From JBFWPF01 sp050250135 (GTDB lineage: Bacteria > Chlamydiota > Chlamydiia > Chlamydiales > JAFEGQ01), in contig JBFWPF010000020.1 of the NCBI GenBank assembly GCA_050250135.1, positions 1-36,719 of the forward strand: a stretch of 36,719 bases of DNA, written 5' to 3'. Position numbers and translations under genes: made by a program. The notes under the pieces were generated by a model that saw only the letters and a list, made by a program, of their open reading frames with translations, had not been told where the DNA came from and made no database searches. Shown here piece by piece: positions 15,830-22,778 of the stretch (the stretch's first letter is position 1; every line of letters begins with the position of its first letter).

Positions 15830-17620
15830 ATGGTTACGCCAAGTCTTGACCCCTCCATCACCAATCGCCACCTCCGCAGCTTTGTGGAATGGGCAGCGGG
15901 CCTTTGCAAACCCAAGGCCATCCACCTTTGTGACGGCTCCGAGGAGGAGTATGACCGGCTGATGAGGGAGATGGTGGCGCAAGGGACGGCGATCCCCTTG
16001 AAGCGCCCCCACAGCTACCTCTTCCGCTCCGATCCCGAGGATGTGGCCCGGGTCGAAGACCGAACCTTTATTTGCTCCCAGTACAAAGAAGATGCCGGCC
16101 CGACCAACAACTGGGCCGATCCGATCCTGATGCGCGATCGCCTTATGGAGCTCTTTGCCGGCTCAATGGAGGGGAGGACCCTTTATGTCATTCCCTACTG
16201 CATGGGGCCGATCGGCTCCCCCCTCTCGCGGATAGGGGTGGAAATAACCGACTCCCTCTACGTCGTATGCAACATGCGGCTGATGACCCGCATGGGGAAG
16301 AAGGCCCTAGAGGCGCTAGGAGACGATCGCTTCATTCCGGGCCTCCATTCGGTAGGCTATCCCCTTAAGGAGGGGAGAAAGGAGATCCCTTGGCCCTGCG
16401 ACGCCGAGCACAAGTACATCGTCCATTTTCCCGAGTCGCGCACCATCTGGTCCTACGGGAGTGGCTACGGGGGGAACGCCCTTCTAGGGAAGAAGTGCTT
16501 TGCCCTCCGGATCGCCTCCTCGGTTGCCCGCGACGAGGGGGCGCTGGCAGAGCATATGCTGATCATGGGCCTTACCAGCCCCGAAGGGAAAAAACACTAC
16601 ATCTGCGCCGCTTTCCCCTCTCAGTGCGGGAAGACCAATCTTGCCATGCTCCAGCCCACCCTCCCGGGGTGGAAGGTCGAGCTGGTCGGAGATGATATCG
16701 CCTGGCTCGCCTTTGGGCCCGATGGCCGCCTGTGGGCGATCAATCCCGAGGCCGGTCTCTTCGGCGTGGCGCCGGGAACCTCCAACAAATCGAACCCGGT
16801 GGCGATGAGGACAATCGACCACAACACCCTCTTCACCAACGTGGCCCTTACCGACGATAGGGATGTTTGGTGGGAGGGGATGGGGCAGCCCCCCGCCCAC
16901 CTGATCGACTGGCACGGACGGGACTGGACTCCCAAGTCGGAGGAGCCCGCTGCGCAACCCAACGCCCGCTTTACCGCTCCGATCTCCCAGTGCCCTATTG
17001 CCGATCCCGCCTACGATGCCCCCAGCGGCGTCCCGATCTCGGCTATCCTCTTTGGCGGTCGCCGCCCCGACACGATCCCCCTGATCTACCAGGCCTTCGA
17101 CTGGGAGCATGGGGTCTTTATGGGGGCCTCGGTCTCCTCCCAAACGACCGCAGCAGCGGAAGGGGCGGTGGGCAAGCTCCGCCACGATCCTTTCGCCATG
17201 CTCCCTTTTTGCGGCTACAACATGGGGGACTACTTCCGCCACTGGATCGATATCGGCCGGATGACCGACGCTAGCAAGCTCCCGCTGATCTTCTACGTCA
17301 ACTGGTTCCAGAAGCGAGAGGGGGAGTACCTCTGGCCCGGCTTTGGGGAAAATAGCCGGGTCCTCAAGTGGGTCCACGAGCGGGTGGAGGGAAAGGGGGC
17401 AGCCAAAGAGAGCCCCATAGGCCTCCTCCCTGACGAGGGGGCGCTCGACCTATCGGGCCTTGAGCTAAAAGAGGGAGCACTGGACGAGCTCCTGAAAGTG
17501 GACCGGAAGAAGTGGCGTGACGAGATTGACAATCTGGAGGCCTACTTCAGACCATTCGGCGCCCACCTACCGCTTGAGTTTGGGAGTCAGATAAGGTGGC
17601 TGCGGGAGAGGCTAGGCTAG
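15830..17620 (+). CDS. pckA: Phosphoenolpyruvate carboxykinase (GTP)
   Basis: Converts oxaloacetate and GTP to phosphoenolpyruvate, GDP and CO2, the entry to gluconeogenesis. At 596 residues it fits the GTP-dependent class (the ATP class is about 530). The P-loop FPSQCGKTN carries the hyper-reactive cysteine (Cys266) typical of GTP enzymes. Other signatures are SYGSGYGGNALLGKKC near 205-220, GDDIAW (metal ligand region), NPEAGLFGVAPGTS and the nucleotide-binding FNG-type segment near NWFQK. The start codon directly abuts AAGGAG, unusually close, so translation may be modest. It lies 32 bases after sctJ. The last 9 bases overlap the convergent broken gene. Confidence 0.96.
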   Translation: MVTPSLDPSITNRHLRSFVEWAAGLCKPKAIHLCDGSEEEYDRLMREMVAQGTAIPLKRPHSYLFRSDPEDVARVEDRTFICSQYKEDAGPTNNWADPILMRDRLMELFAGSMEGRTLYVIPYCMGPIGSPLSRIGVEITDSLYVVCNMRLMTRMGKKALEALGDDRFIPGLHSVGYPLKEGRKEIPWPCDAEHKYIVHFPESRTIWSYGSGYGGNALLGKKCFALRIASSVARDEGALAEHMLIMGLTSPEGKKHYICAAFPSQCGKTNLAMLQPTLPGWKVELVGDDIAWLAFGPDGRLWAINPEAGLFGVAPGTSNKSNPVAMRTIDHNTLFTNVALTDDRDVWWEGMGQPPAHLIDWHGRDWTPKSEEPAAQPNARFTAPISQCPIADPAYDAPSGVPISAILFGGRRPDTIPLIYQAFDWEHGVFMGASVSSQTTAAAEGAVGKLRHDPFAMLPFCGYNMGDYFRHWIDIGRMTDASKLPLIFYVNWFQKREGEYLWPGFGENSRVLKWVHERVEGKGAAKESPIGLLPDEGALDLSGLELKEGALDELLKVDRKKWRDEIDNLEAYFRPFGAHLPLEFGSQIRWLRERLG

Positions 17621-18313
17621 TGCCTGGGTCTGTTCGAGTAGCTGCTTAACCTCTCGAATATGGCTTTGTAGGAGCTCACAGGCCTCCTCCCTTTCAGAGA
17701 GGTGAACCCATCCCTCTTGATCAAGGGTCTTTGCCTCGTTGATCAGTTGAGTGGCGCTCTTAAGGAATTCTTCGGCAAGGTTGAGCTCCTGGTTGGCCTT
17801 CCAGAAGTAATACCCCTGATTGTGACCTATCGTCCAGAGGGCATCGACAGCTGGCAGCCATCTAGCGCACATCCCTCCTTACCCAGGTCTAAAGACCTGG
17901 CCTCGTCACGATGTGCGCTATCTGAACACCATCTGTCGCGCCCCCTGGACGATAGGTCACAATCAGGGGTAATAGAGGCCCACGCCGATGGAGGCAAAGC
18001 CGGCTGCACGGGTCAACTTCGCCATTTTTAGGAGCTCAGGCTGCTTCCATTGCTCGTTTCTCACCAGGACTACTCCTAGCCCAACTAGGAGCAGGCCAAA
18101 CCCTGCGGTGCTTATCGCAATATCGTTGAATCTCTCAGCGCTTAGCCTTCTCTGCCGAACCTCTTTGAGCTTGTCTCTTGCGGATTCAATACACCTATCA
18201 ACTACCTTCAGGCGCTCATCGATCAACTCTTTAGCCTGATTGACCTCTGACTCGGTCTGCGGGATCTGGATCTTAAGCAGTCGATTGAGTTTTTGGCTGA
18301 GTGAGTAGTCCAT
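17612..18313 (-). pseudogene. Two-membrane-segment protein gene interrupted by MITE copy A
   Basis: Translation from the ATG at 18313 runs to residue 115 (GVGLYY) and meets a TGA at 17965-17963, just inside the 157-bp element. The other side continues in frame as YYFWKANQEL to a stop at 17612. Removing the element and one TAATA duplication joins the two parts as GLYYFWKA, giving an unbroken 179-codon frame. The restored protein has a charged helical N-terminal part (1-60), two hydrophobic spans (about 69-85 and 100-118) and a coiled-coil C terminus. It resembles in layout the next gene upstream, so the two are probably paralogues. The insertion adds 162 bp and keeps frame, but the element brings a stop. 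Confidence 0.85.
17813..17969 (+). mobile_element. MITE copy A (157 bp) with 5-bp target duplication TAATA
   Basis: The ends are CCCCTGATTGTGACCTATCG and its exact inverse; the first 25 bases of the two ends match perfectly. The centre is another palindrome (CCAGGTCTAAAGACCTGG), so the whole element can fold into one long hairpin. It is flanked by TAATA at 17808-17812 and 17970-17974. It holds no gene, so a transposase must act from elsewhere. It is inserted in a coding sequence. Confidence 0.9.
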
Positions 18314-18318
18314 AGGGA

Positions 18319-18843
18319 CTAGTCCTCTTGCTCTTGGGGTTTGATGGGCTGTCTCAGGTTGTCGAGCTCTTCTTGCTTCTGCCGAGCAGCCTCCAAGAGC
18401 AGCTCGGACTGCTGTGCCAGCCATTCCGAATCGTTTAGGTGCGTGTCAGCATCCTGGTCTCCCTTTCGTGCTTCCTGGATAAGCTCAGACGTCCTATCCT
18501 GGAGCCCTTTTACCTGCCATATGCGATAGATCCCCCCACAGATAAGGAGGGTGCCTACCAACAGGGGGGCTAGACTCCGCTTTTGGAAGATAGGGTTCCC
18601 CTTTGAGTAGTCGAATGCGGCGATACTGAGGCCAACCAGGAGAAGGGCAACGCCAGAAAAATAGAGGGCCCCCGCTTGGAACAAGGCCTGCTCGGCCTCG
18701 ACCCGTTTTGCACTGGCCTGTTCGATCAGGTCTTTAGCATCGTCCACACTCCTTAGACCTAGTTTGTGCTGGTCCTTGGCGTTCTCAAGGGTTACGAGCC
18801 CCTGGAATCGTGCTTGGTGAAATTCGTGTTCTGCTCTCTTCAT
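18319..18843 (-). CDS. Two-membrane-segment coiled-coil protein (174 aa), paralogue of the broken gene
   Basis: I do not recognise the family. The ATG at 18843 is preferred because AGGGG lies 5 bases upstream; an ATG at 18864 lacks one. The N-terminal 55 residues are helical and charged (KDQHKLGLRSVDDAKDL). Two hydrophobic spans, about 63-80 (YFSGVALLLVGLSIAAF) and 94-109 (LAPLLVGTLLICGGIY), are split by a short basic loop, and the C-terminal 60 residues are acidic coiled coil. The closely spaced pair of spans recalls chlamydial inclusion-membrane proteins. It lies 5 bases upstream of the MITE-broken gene, with the same layout and similar span sequences (ALLLVGLS versus LLLVGLGV), suggesting local duplication. 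Confidence 0.75.
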   Translation of the reverse strand: MKRAEHEFHQARFQGLVTLENAKDQHKLGLRSVDDAKDLIEQASAKRVEAEQALFQAGALYFSGVALLLVGLSIAAFDYSKGNPIFQKRSLAPLLVGTLLICGGIYRIWQVKGLQDRTSELIQEARKGDQDADTHLNDSEWLAQQSELLLEAARQKQEELDNLRQPIKPQEQED

Positions 18844-18882
18844 AGGGTCCCCTTTATACCTCATTTTTCCTCTAAAGTCAAG

Positions 18883-18911
18883 TTGAAGAAATAGAAGGGG
18901 GTCGCTATACT
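18883..18911 (+). promoter_or_regulatory. Sigma-70/66-type promoter of ndk
   Basis: TTGAAG (18883-18888), a 17-base spacer and TATACT (18906-18911) precede ndk by 33 bases. Confidence 0.7.
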
Positions 18912-18944
18912 GCTCCGAAATTCAAACCCCACAAGGAGAACGCC

Positions 18945-19364
18945 ATGGCTAAGGAAAGAACCCTCTCGATCATCAAGCCCGATGCGGTAAGAAAAAATTT
19001 AATTGGCGAAGTCATTCGTCGGCTTGAAGGGGGAGGGCTGAGGGTCGCTGCGGCGAAGATGCTCCACCTGACCAAGGAGAAGGCCGAAGGGTTCTACGCA
19101 GTCCATAAGGCACGCTCCTTCTTCCACGACCTGACCACCTTTATGAGCTCGGGGCCCGTTGTGGTGATGGTCCTCGAAGGGGAGGGCGCTATCGCCCGGA
19201 ACCGGGAGATCATGGGGGCCACCAACCCCAAAGAGGCGGCTAAGGGGACGATCCGAGGGGACCTGGCCGACAGCATCGACGAGAATATGGTCCACGGCTC
19301 CGACGGCCCCGACACGGCCCGCCAGGAGATCGACTTCTTCTTTAAAACAAGTTGTTGTAAGTGA
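18945..19364 (+). CDS. ndk: Nucleoside diphosphate kinase
   Basis: Transfers the terminal phosphate of ATP to other nucleoside diphosphates through a phosphohistidine. The N terminus LSIIKPDAV, SGPVVVMVLEG, and RNREIMGATNP are family signatures. The active-site His117 is in ENMVHGSDG. AAGGAG lies 7 bases ahead of the ATG. The 139 residues are near normal, but the last few (KTSCCK) are encoded by bases that belong to the arm of an inverted repeat starting about 19355, so the natural C terminus may have been replaced. The enzyme would complement the nucleotide translocase in balancing nucleotide pools. Confidence 0.96.
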   Translation: MAKERTLSIIKPDAVRKNLIGEVIRRLEGGGLRVAAAKMLHLTKEKAEGFYAVHKARSFFHDLTTFMSSGPVVVMVLEGEGAIARNREIMGATNPKEAAKGTIRGDLADSIDENMVHGSDGPDTARQEIDFFFKTSCCK

Positions 19365-19711
19365 TCGCTGAGAAGTGTCTCCCTACAGGGGCGGAGGCGC
19401 CAACCCTTTGAGCTTGCAGTCGTCGCCCATAGCTATGGCTATGAGCTCCTCCTTTAACCCCTGATTGTGACCTATCGTCCAGGGGGCGCGGCAGATGGTA
19501 GTCAGATAGCGCACATCGTGACGAGGCCAGGTCTTTAGACCTGGGTGAGGAGGGATGTCCGCTAGATGGCCACCAGCTGTAGATGCCCTCTGGGCGATAG
19601 GTCGCAATCAGGGGTTTAAGCTGAGATCTTTGCAACCCGCATCCCCTAGTGAGAGGACTCCCCCTCGTGAACACGTACGTAGGTGGGACACCCTTCAGCG
19701 ATCACCTACAA
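19355..19711. repeat. Outer inverted-repeat structure that contains MITE copy B
   Basis: The left arm 19355-19386 begins TTGTAAGTGATCGCTGAG. The right arm 19679-19711, in reverse complement, begins TTGTAGGTGATCGCTGAA; both end in CCTAC after a GTGTC core. Without MITE B and one target copy the structure is about 195 bp. It could be a second kind of small palindromic element, a structured RNA gene or the ndk terminator region. No clean target duplication is seen outside the arms. Confidence 0.5.
19458..19614 (-). mobile_element. MITE copy B (157 bp) with 5-bp target duplication TTTAA
   Basis: Exactly the same length as copy A and in inverted orientation to it, with about ten mismatches by eye (roughly 94% identity). 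The terminal repeats begin CCCCTGATTG; the right one has two changes in the first 25 bases. It is flanked by TTTAA at 19453-19457 and 19615-19619. It holds no gene of its own and lies between ndk and a small unknown gene. Confidence 0.9.
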
Positions 19712-19712
19712 A

Positions 19713-19741
19713 TTGTTGCGCTAAATAAAAAATTATTGTAT
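19713..19741 (+). promoter_or_regulatory. Weak candidate promoter for the 147-aa gene
   Basis: TTGTTG (19713-19718), 17 bases and TTGTAT (19736-19741) in an A+T-rich stretch, 27 bases ahead of the ATG at 19769. Both boxes are imperfect. Confidence 0.35.
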
Positions 19742-19768
19742 CATCCTTCATAAACACAGGGGGATGAT

Positions 19769-20212
19769 ATGATTCCGTTAGTTCAAACAGCTCAGTTGTT
19801 AGTTGCTCTCCAGCAAGGGGATGGGAAGGGGGTTGCCCAGGCGGTAGCCTCTTTGGCCGTTAAGACCTTGGTTTCCAATGTCATGGTTGAGCCTAAAGGG
19901 CTTCCGACTACCGATCTAACTGAGGCGGTTGCCCAGATCCGCGAGCGGGCCGCCGCCCTGGGGCTAGAGCTCTTGGAGGGGGACTACATTATCCGCCTCA
20001 ACGAGGGGGATCATCTGGTGCTGGAGCGCTTTTTGGGGATGCAGGATGGCCTGGCGGTGACCCAGACCTACTGGCTCACCTTCCCGGGCGCAGAGTCGGT
20101 CTGGTCGGGCTACCGGCCTGGGGACATCCTCCGCCTGGCCGAGGGCGACTTTGGCTTTGGCGATCTCCACTTCAGCCTAGGGCTAGAGGAGTGGGGCAAA
20201 GTTCTCGCCTAG
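19769..20212 (+). CDS. Unknown 147-aa protein
   Basis: I do not recognise this protein. The start has GGGGG 5 bases upstream. The N-terminal 45 residues form a mildly hydrophobic helical region (LLVALQQGDGKGVAQAVASLAVKTLV). The middle has an acidic, beta-rich stretch (LELLEGDYIIRLNEGDHLVLERF), and the C terminus contains TYWLTFPGAESVWSGYRPGD and repeated GDFGFGDLHF. There is no signal peptide or clear membrane span. Its last 30 bases overlap the end of the convergent lptB gene. Codon use matches the neighbours, so it is probably a real native gene. Confidence 0.65.
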   Translation: MIPLVQTAQLLVALQQGDGKGVAQAVASLAVKTLVSNVMVEPKGLPTTDLTEAVAQIRERAAALGLELLEGDYIIRLNEGDHLVLERFLGMQDGLAVTQTYWLTFPGAESVWSGYRPGDILRLAEGDFGFGDLHFSLGLEEWGKVLA

Positions 20213-20908
20213 GTAGTGGAGGCGGGCCTCTTCGCTGGCGATGAGCTCGTCGGGGCGGCCACTAAGCATCACCTGGCCGCCGGTAACGAGGTAGCACCGA
20301 TCGACAACGGAGAAAATCTCCCGTGCATTGTGATCGGTGATCAGGATCCCAATCCCTTTCGAGGCGAGCATCCGGGCCATCTCCTTCACATCATGGATAG
20401 CAATGGGGTCGATGTTGGCAAAGGGCTCGTCGAGGAGGAGGAAGGAGGGTCTTGTAGCCAGGGCGCGGGTTATCTCGAGCCGTCTGCGCTCCCCACCCGA
20501 TAGGGCCGAGGCCTTCGATTTGGCAACCCTCTCCAGATGGAGCTCGGATAAGAGCTCCTCAAGACGGACCTTCCGATCGACTTTTGAGCCGGGAAGGGTC
20601 TCGAGTATGCTGAGGATGTTCTGCTCCACACTCATATTGCGGAAGACGGAGGGCTCTTGAGCGAGGTAGCCCATCCCCATCCGGGCCCGCTTGTACATGG
20701 GGAGGTGGGTGACATCCTGATCTTGGAAGAGGACCTGCCCTGCATCGGGCCGCACAAGGCCAATCGTCATGTAGAAGGCGGTCGTTTTGCCGGCGCCGTT
20801 GGGGCCGAGGAGGCCGACAATCTCCCCCCGATCGACTTCAAAGGAGAGGCCGTTCACAACAGGGCGCCCCCCATACGATTTTCTCAGCTCTTTGACTTTT
20901 AGGATCAT
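20183..20908 (-). CDS. lptB: LPS export ABC transporter ATP-binding protein LptB
   Basis: The ATPase that drives extraction of lipopolysaccharide from the inner membrane with LptF/LptG. The 241 residues match the family. Walker A is GPNGAGKT at 35-42, the ABC signature is LSGGERRR, and Walker B is LLLDEPFANIDP, with the LptB-type FANIDP ending. The switch histidine is in ILITDHNARE. The ATG overlaps the stop of the upstream LptC-like gene by 4 bp. The Chlamydia equivalent is CT653 (yhbG), also next to an LptC-like gene and kdsA. Confidence 0.95.
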   Translation of the reverse strand: MILKVKELRKSYGGRPVVNGLSFEVDRGEIVGLLGPNGAGKTTAFYMTIGLVRPDAGQVLFQDQDVTHLPMYKRARMGMGYLAQEPSVFRNMSVEQNILSILETLPGSKVDRKVRLEELLSELHLERVAKSKASALSGGERRRLEITRALATRPSFLLLDEPFANIDPIAIHDVKEMARMLASKGIGILITDHNAREIFSVVDRCYLVTGGQVMLSGRPDELIASEEARLHYLGENFAPLL

Positions 20909-21951
20909 GGTTTGCTCCCTGTGAGTAGGCGGAGCTCCTCCTCCTGGAGGTAGCAGCGGACTCCGCCGACCCCCTCCACTTTGTGCTCTCGGGTGTGGGC
21001 GACAACCTCGTGGGCGCTTAGGCGCAGGTCGGAGCTGTCGTCGAGAAAGAGGACCCGCTTCCCTTCGGCCGCCTTGAGGGTGAGCTTGTCGGTTGCGGGG
21101 AGGTAGAGGGCCTCGTCGGCAAGGGCCTTTCGGAGGGGAAGGGTATCGGATGTTGCGGCGATTTCGACGTTCCCTTGCAGATGGAGGCGGGTGGCACGGG
21201 GCCCCTCTGGGTCATAACTGAGGGCAAGGCGGTCGGTCGTAAAGGAGCCCCGAGGGTCGGCGTAGTGGACCGGGTCTCCGGTAGCAATGAGGGTCTGAGT
21301 GGCGGTGTCGAGGAGGAGGCTCCCCTCGGTATGGAGGAGGGCGCCGCTAGGGGAGGAGAGGGTGGTGGGGCCAAGGGCTAGGGCGCCGTCGAGCTCTCCC
21401 CCCTTCTGAGCGATCCAAACCGCCTCCCCATCCAGGGTATGACCCTTGTGGTGGAGGTGGGCCTCCTCTTGAAGGACAATAAGCTGACCGTCGGGGCCAG
21501 CGGTATGGAGGAAAAGAGGGGGGAGATCGGCTGGCCACGACTTGAAGTAGAGATCGAGCCTCGCCGCCTCCCCCTGGAGCGCCTCTCCATGGAGTGTGCC
21601 CTTTTGGGCGGTCAGGTGGTGGGTGCGGTAGTCGTATTCGCCCCGCTCCGCTTCGAAATGGCCGCTCTCAAAATCGCCAACGATCCCCTCCATCTCCTCG
21701 GCAGTCTCCCCCTTCGAAAGGGCAAGAGTGCTGGAGTGGCAGCGGAGGGTGAGGTGGTGCTCTCCCGTGTGGATCTCCTTGGTCACCTCCCTCCGCTCTT
21801 GCGAGAGGAGGGGGATGTTCTCACGGCCGGGCGTTAGGAGAGCATGGTACTCCTCTCGATCGCTGTCGGTGATCCGGAAGAGGGCAAAGGCGAGAAGGGC
21901 TGTGAGGAGAGCGACGAAGGTGAGGCCGAGGGTGAGGGCCCGATTAAACAT
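20905..21951 (-). CDS. LptC/LptA-like (OstA-domain) LPS transport protein
   Basis: Probable periplasmic bridge component for LPS export, anchored by one N-terminal membrane helix (about residues 7-26, LTLGLTFVALLTALLAFALF). The rest is beta-rich and repetitive, with recurring patterns of the LptA/LptC jellyroll, for example GDFESGHFEAERGEYDYRT, GSLLLDTATQTLIATGDPV and LHLQGNVEIAATSDTL. It is much longer (348 aa) than E. coli LptC (191), suggesting fused LptC-like and LptA-like parts. It overlaps kdsA by 8 bp upstream and lptB by 4 bp downstream, so the three are one operon. It matches the place of CT654 in Chlamydia. Confidence 0.8.
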   Translation of the reverse strand: MFNRALTLGLTFVALLTALLAFALFRITDSDREEYHALLTPGRENIPLLSQERREVTKEIHTGEHHLTLRCHSSTLALSKGETAEEMEGIVGDFESGHFEAERGEYDYRTHHLTAQKGTLHGEALQGEAARLDLYFKSWPADLPPLFLHTAGPDGQLIVLQEEAHLHHKGHTLDGEAVWIAQKGGELDGALALGPTTLSSPSGALLHTEGSLLLDTATQTLIATGDPVHYADPRGSFTTDRLALSYDPEGPRATRLHLQGNVEIAATSDTLPLRKALADEALYLPATDKLTLKAAEGKRVLFLDDSSDLRLSAHEVVAHTREHKVEGVGGVRCYLQEEELRLLTGSKP

Positions 21952-22777
21952 GGGCCGGCTGAGGGAGGACCGCCTGGTGAATCGCCTGGAGAACGGGGAT
22001 CAGTTCGGCTAGCTGCTCAAACGAGAGCTGAGTGGCGGCATCACTTTTGGCCCGGTCGGGATTGGGATGGGCTTCGATAAAGACCGCTTGGGCGCCCGCG
22101 GCAACGGCCGCTTTGGCAAGTGGAGCGACAAATTCCCGCTGCCCCCCCGAGTGGGAGCCGTGGCCACCAGGAAGCTGGACCGAATGGGTGGCGTCGAAGC
22201 AGACAGGGCAGCCGGTCCGCTGCATGATCGGGATCGCCCGAATATCGGTGATCAGGTTGTTGTAGCCAAAGGTGGTCCCCCGATCGCCCAAGAGGATCTT
22301 CCGGTTGCCGGTCGAGCGGAGCTTTTCGACGACCGAAACCATATCCCAAGGGGCCATAAACTGCCCCTTCTTCACAAAGATCGGGCGGCCCGTTCCCCCG
22401 GCAGCAACCAGCAGGTCGGTCTGGCGGGAAATAAAGGCGGGGATCTGGAGCATGTCGCAAACCTCGGCGGCGAGGAGGGCCTCAGCAGGGGTGTGGACAT
22501 CGGTATTGACCGGAAGGCCGGTCTCTTCGCGAACCCTGGCCAAAATGCGCAACCCCTCGCGGATTCCCGGCCCCCGGAAGGAGGTCACCGAGGTCCGGTT
22601 GGCCTTGTCGTAGCTCGATTTAAAGATAAGGGGAGCCCCTAGGGATTGAAATATCTCCTTTAAGGCGTGGGCGGCCTGAAGGGTCGCCTCCTCTCCCTCG
22701 ATCACGCAGGGGCCGCAGATAAAAACAAGGGGCCCCTCTTCGCTGATCTCAACCTCTCCAACCCGAAATGACTCCAT
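21944..22777 (-). CDS. kdsA: 2-dehydro-3-deoxyphosphooctonate aldolase (KDO8P synthase)
   Basis: Condenses phosphoenolpyruvate with arabinose 5-phosphate to Kdo-8-phosphate, the precursor of the LPS inner core. The ATG at 22777 (MESFRVG) gives 277 residues, the normal length; the frame is open further up to 22837, but that part overlaps the upstream gene. Signatures are GPCVIEGEE near the start, KSSYDKANRTS, GRPIFVKKGQFMAP, DRGTTFGYNNL and FDATHSVQLPG. The cysteine in GPCVIE marks the metal-dependent class, as known for chlamydial KdsA, unlike the Asn of E. coli. It starts one base after the aminotransferase stop and overlaps the LptC-like gene by 8 bp. Confidence 0.96.
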   Translation of the reverse strand: MESFRVGEVEISEEGPLVFICGPCVIEGEEATLQAAHALKEIFQSLGAPLIFKSSYDKANRTSVTSFRGPGIREGLRILARVREETGLPVNTDVHTPAEALLAAEVCDMLQIPAFISRQTDLLVAAGGTGRPIFVKKGQFMAPWDMVSVVEKLRSTGNRKILLGDRGTTFGYNNLITDIRAIPIMQRTGCPVCFDATHSVQLPGGHGSHSGGQREFVAPLAKAAVAAGAQAVFIEAHPNPDRAKSDAATQLSFEQLAELIPVLQAIHQAVLPQPAHV

Positions 22778-22778
22778 T

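Noticed and set aside
16484..17377. Minus-strand open frame of 297 codons inside pckA
   Set aside because: Antisense shadow of a highly conserved enzyme; no ribosome site and no motif.
17813..19614. MITE copies as Tn3-family relics because of the 5-bp target duplication
   Set aside because: Tn3 ends are about 38 bp and begin GGGG on the outside; these begin CCCC and share no further sequence with them, so no family is assigned.
19383..19674. Minus-strand open frames running through MITE copy B
   Set aside because: They cross the element and an inverted repeat, have no ribosome site and no protein-like pattern; the openness comes from the palindromic, stop-poor element.
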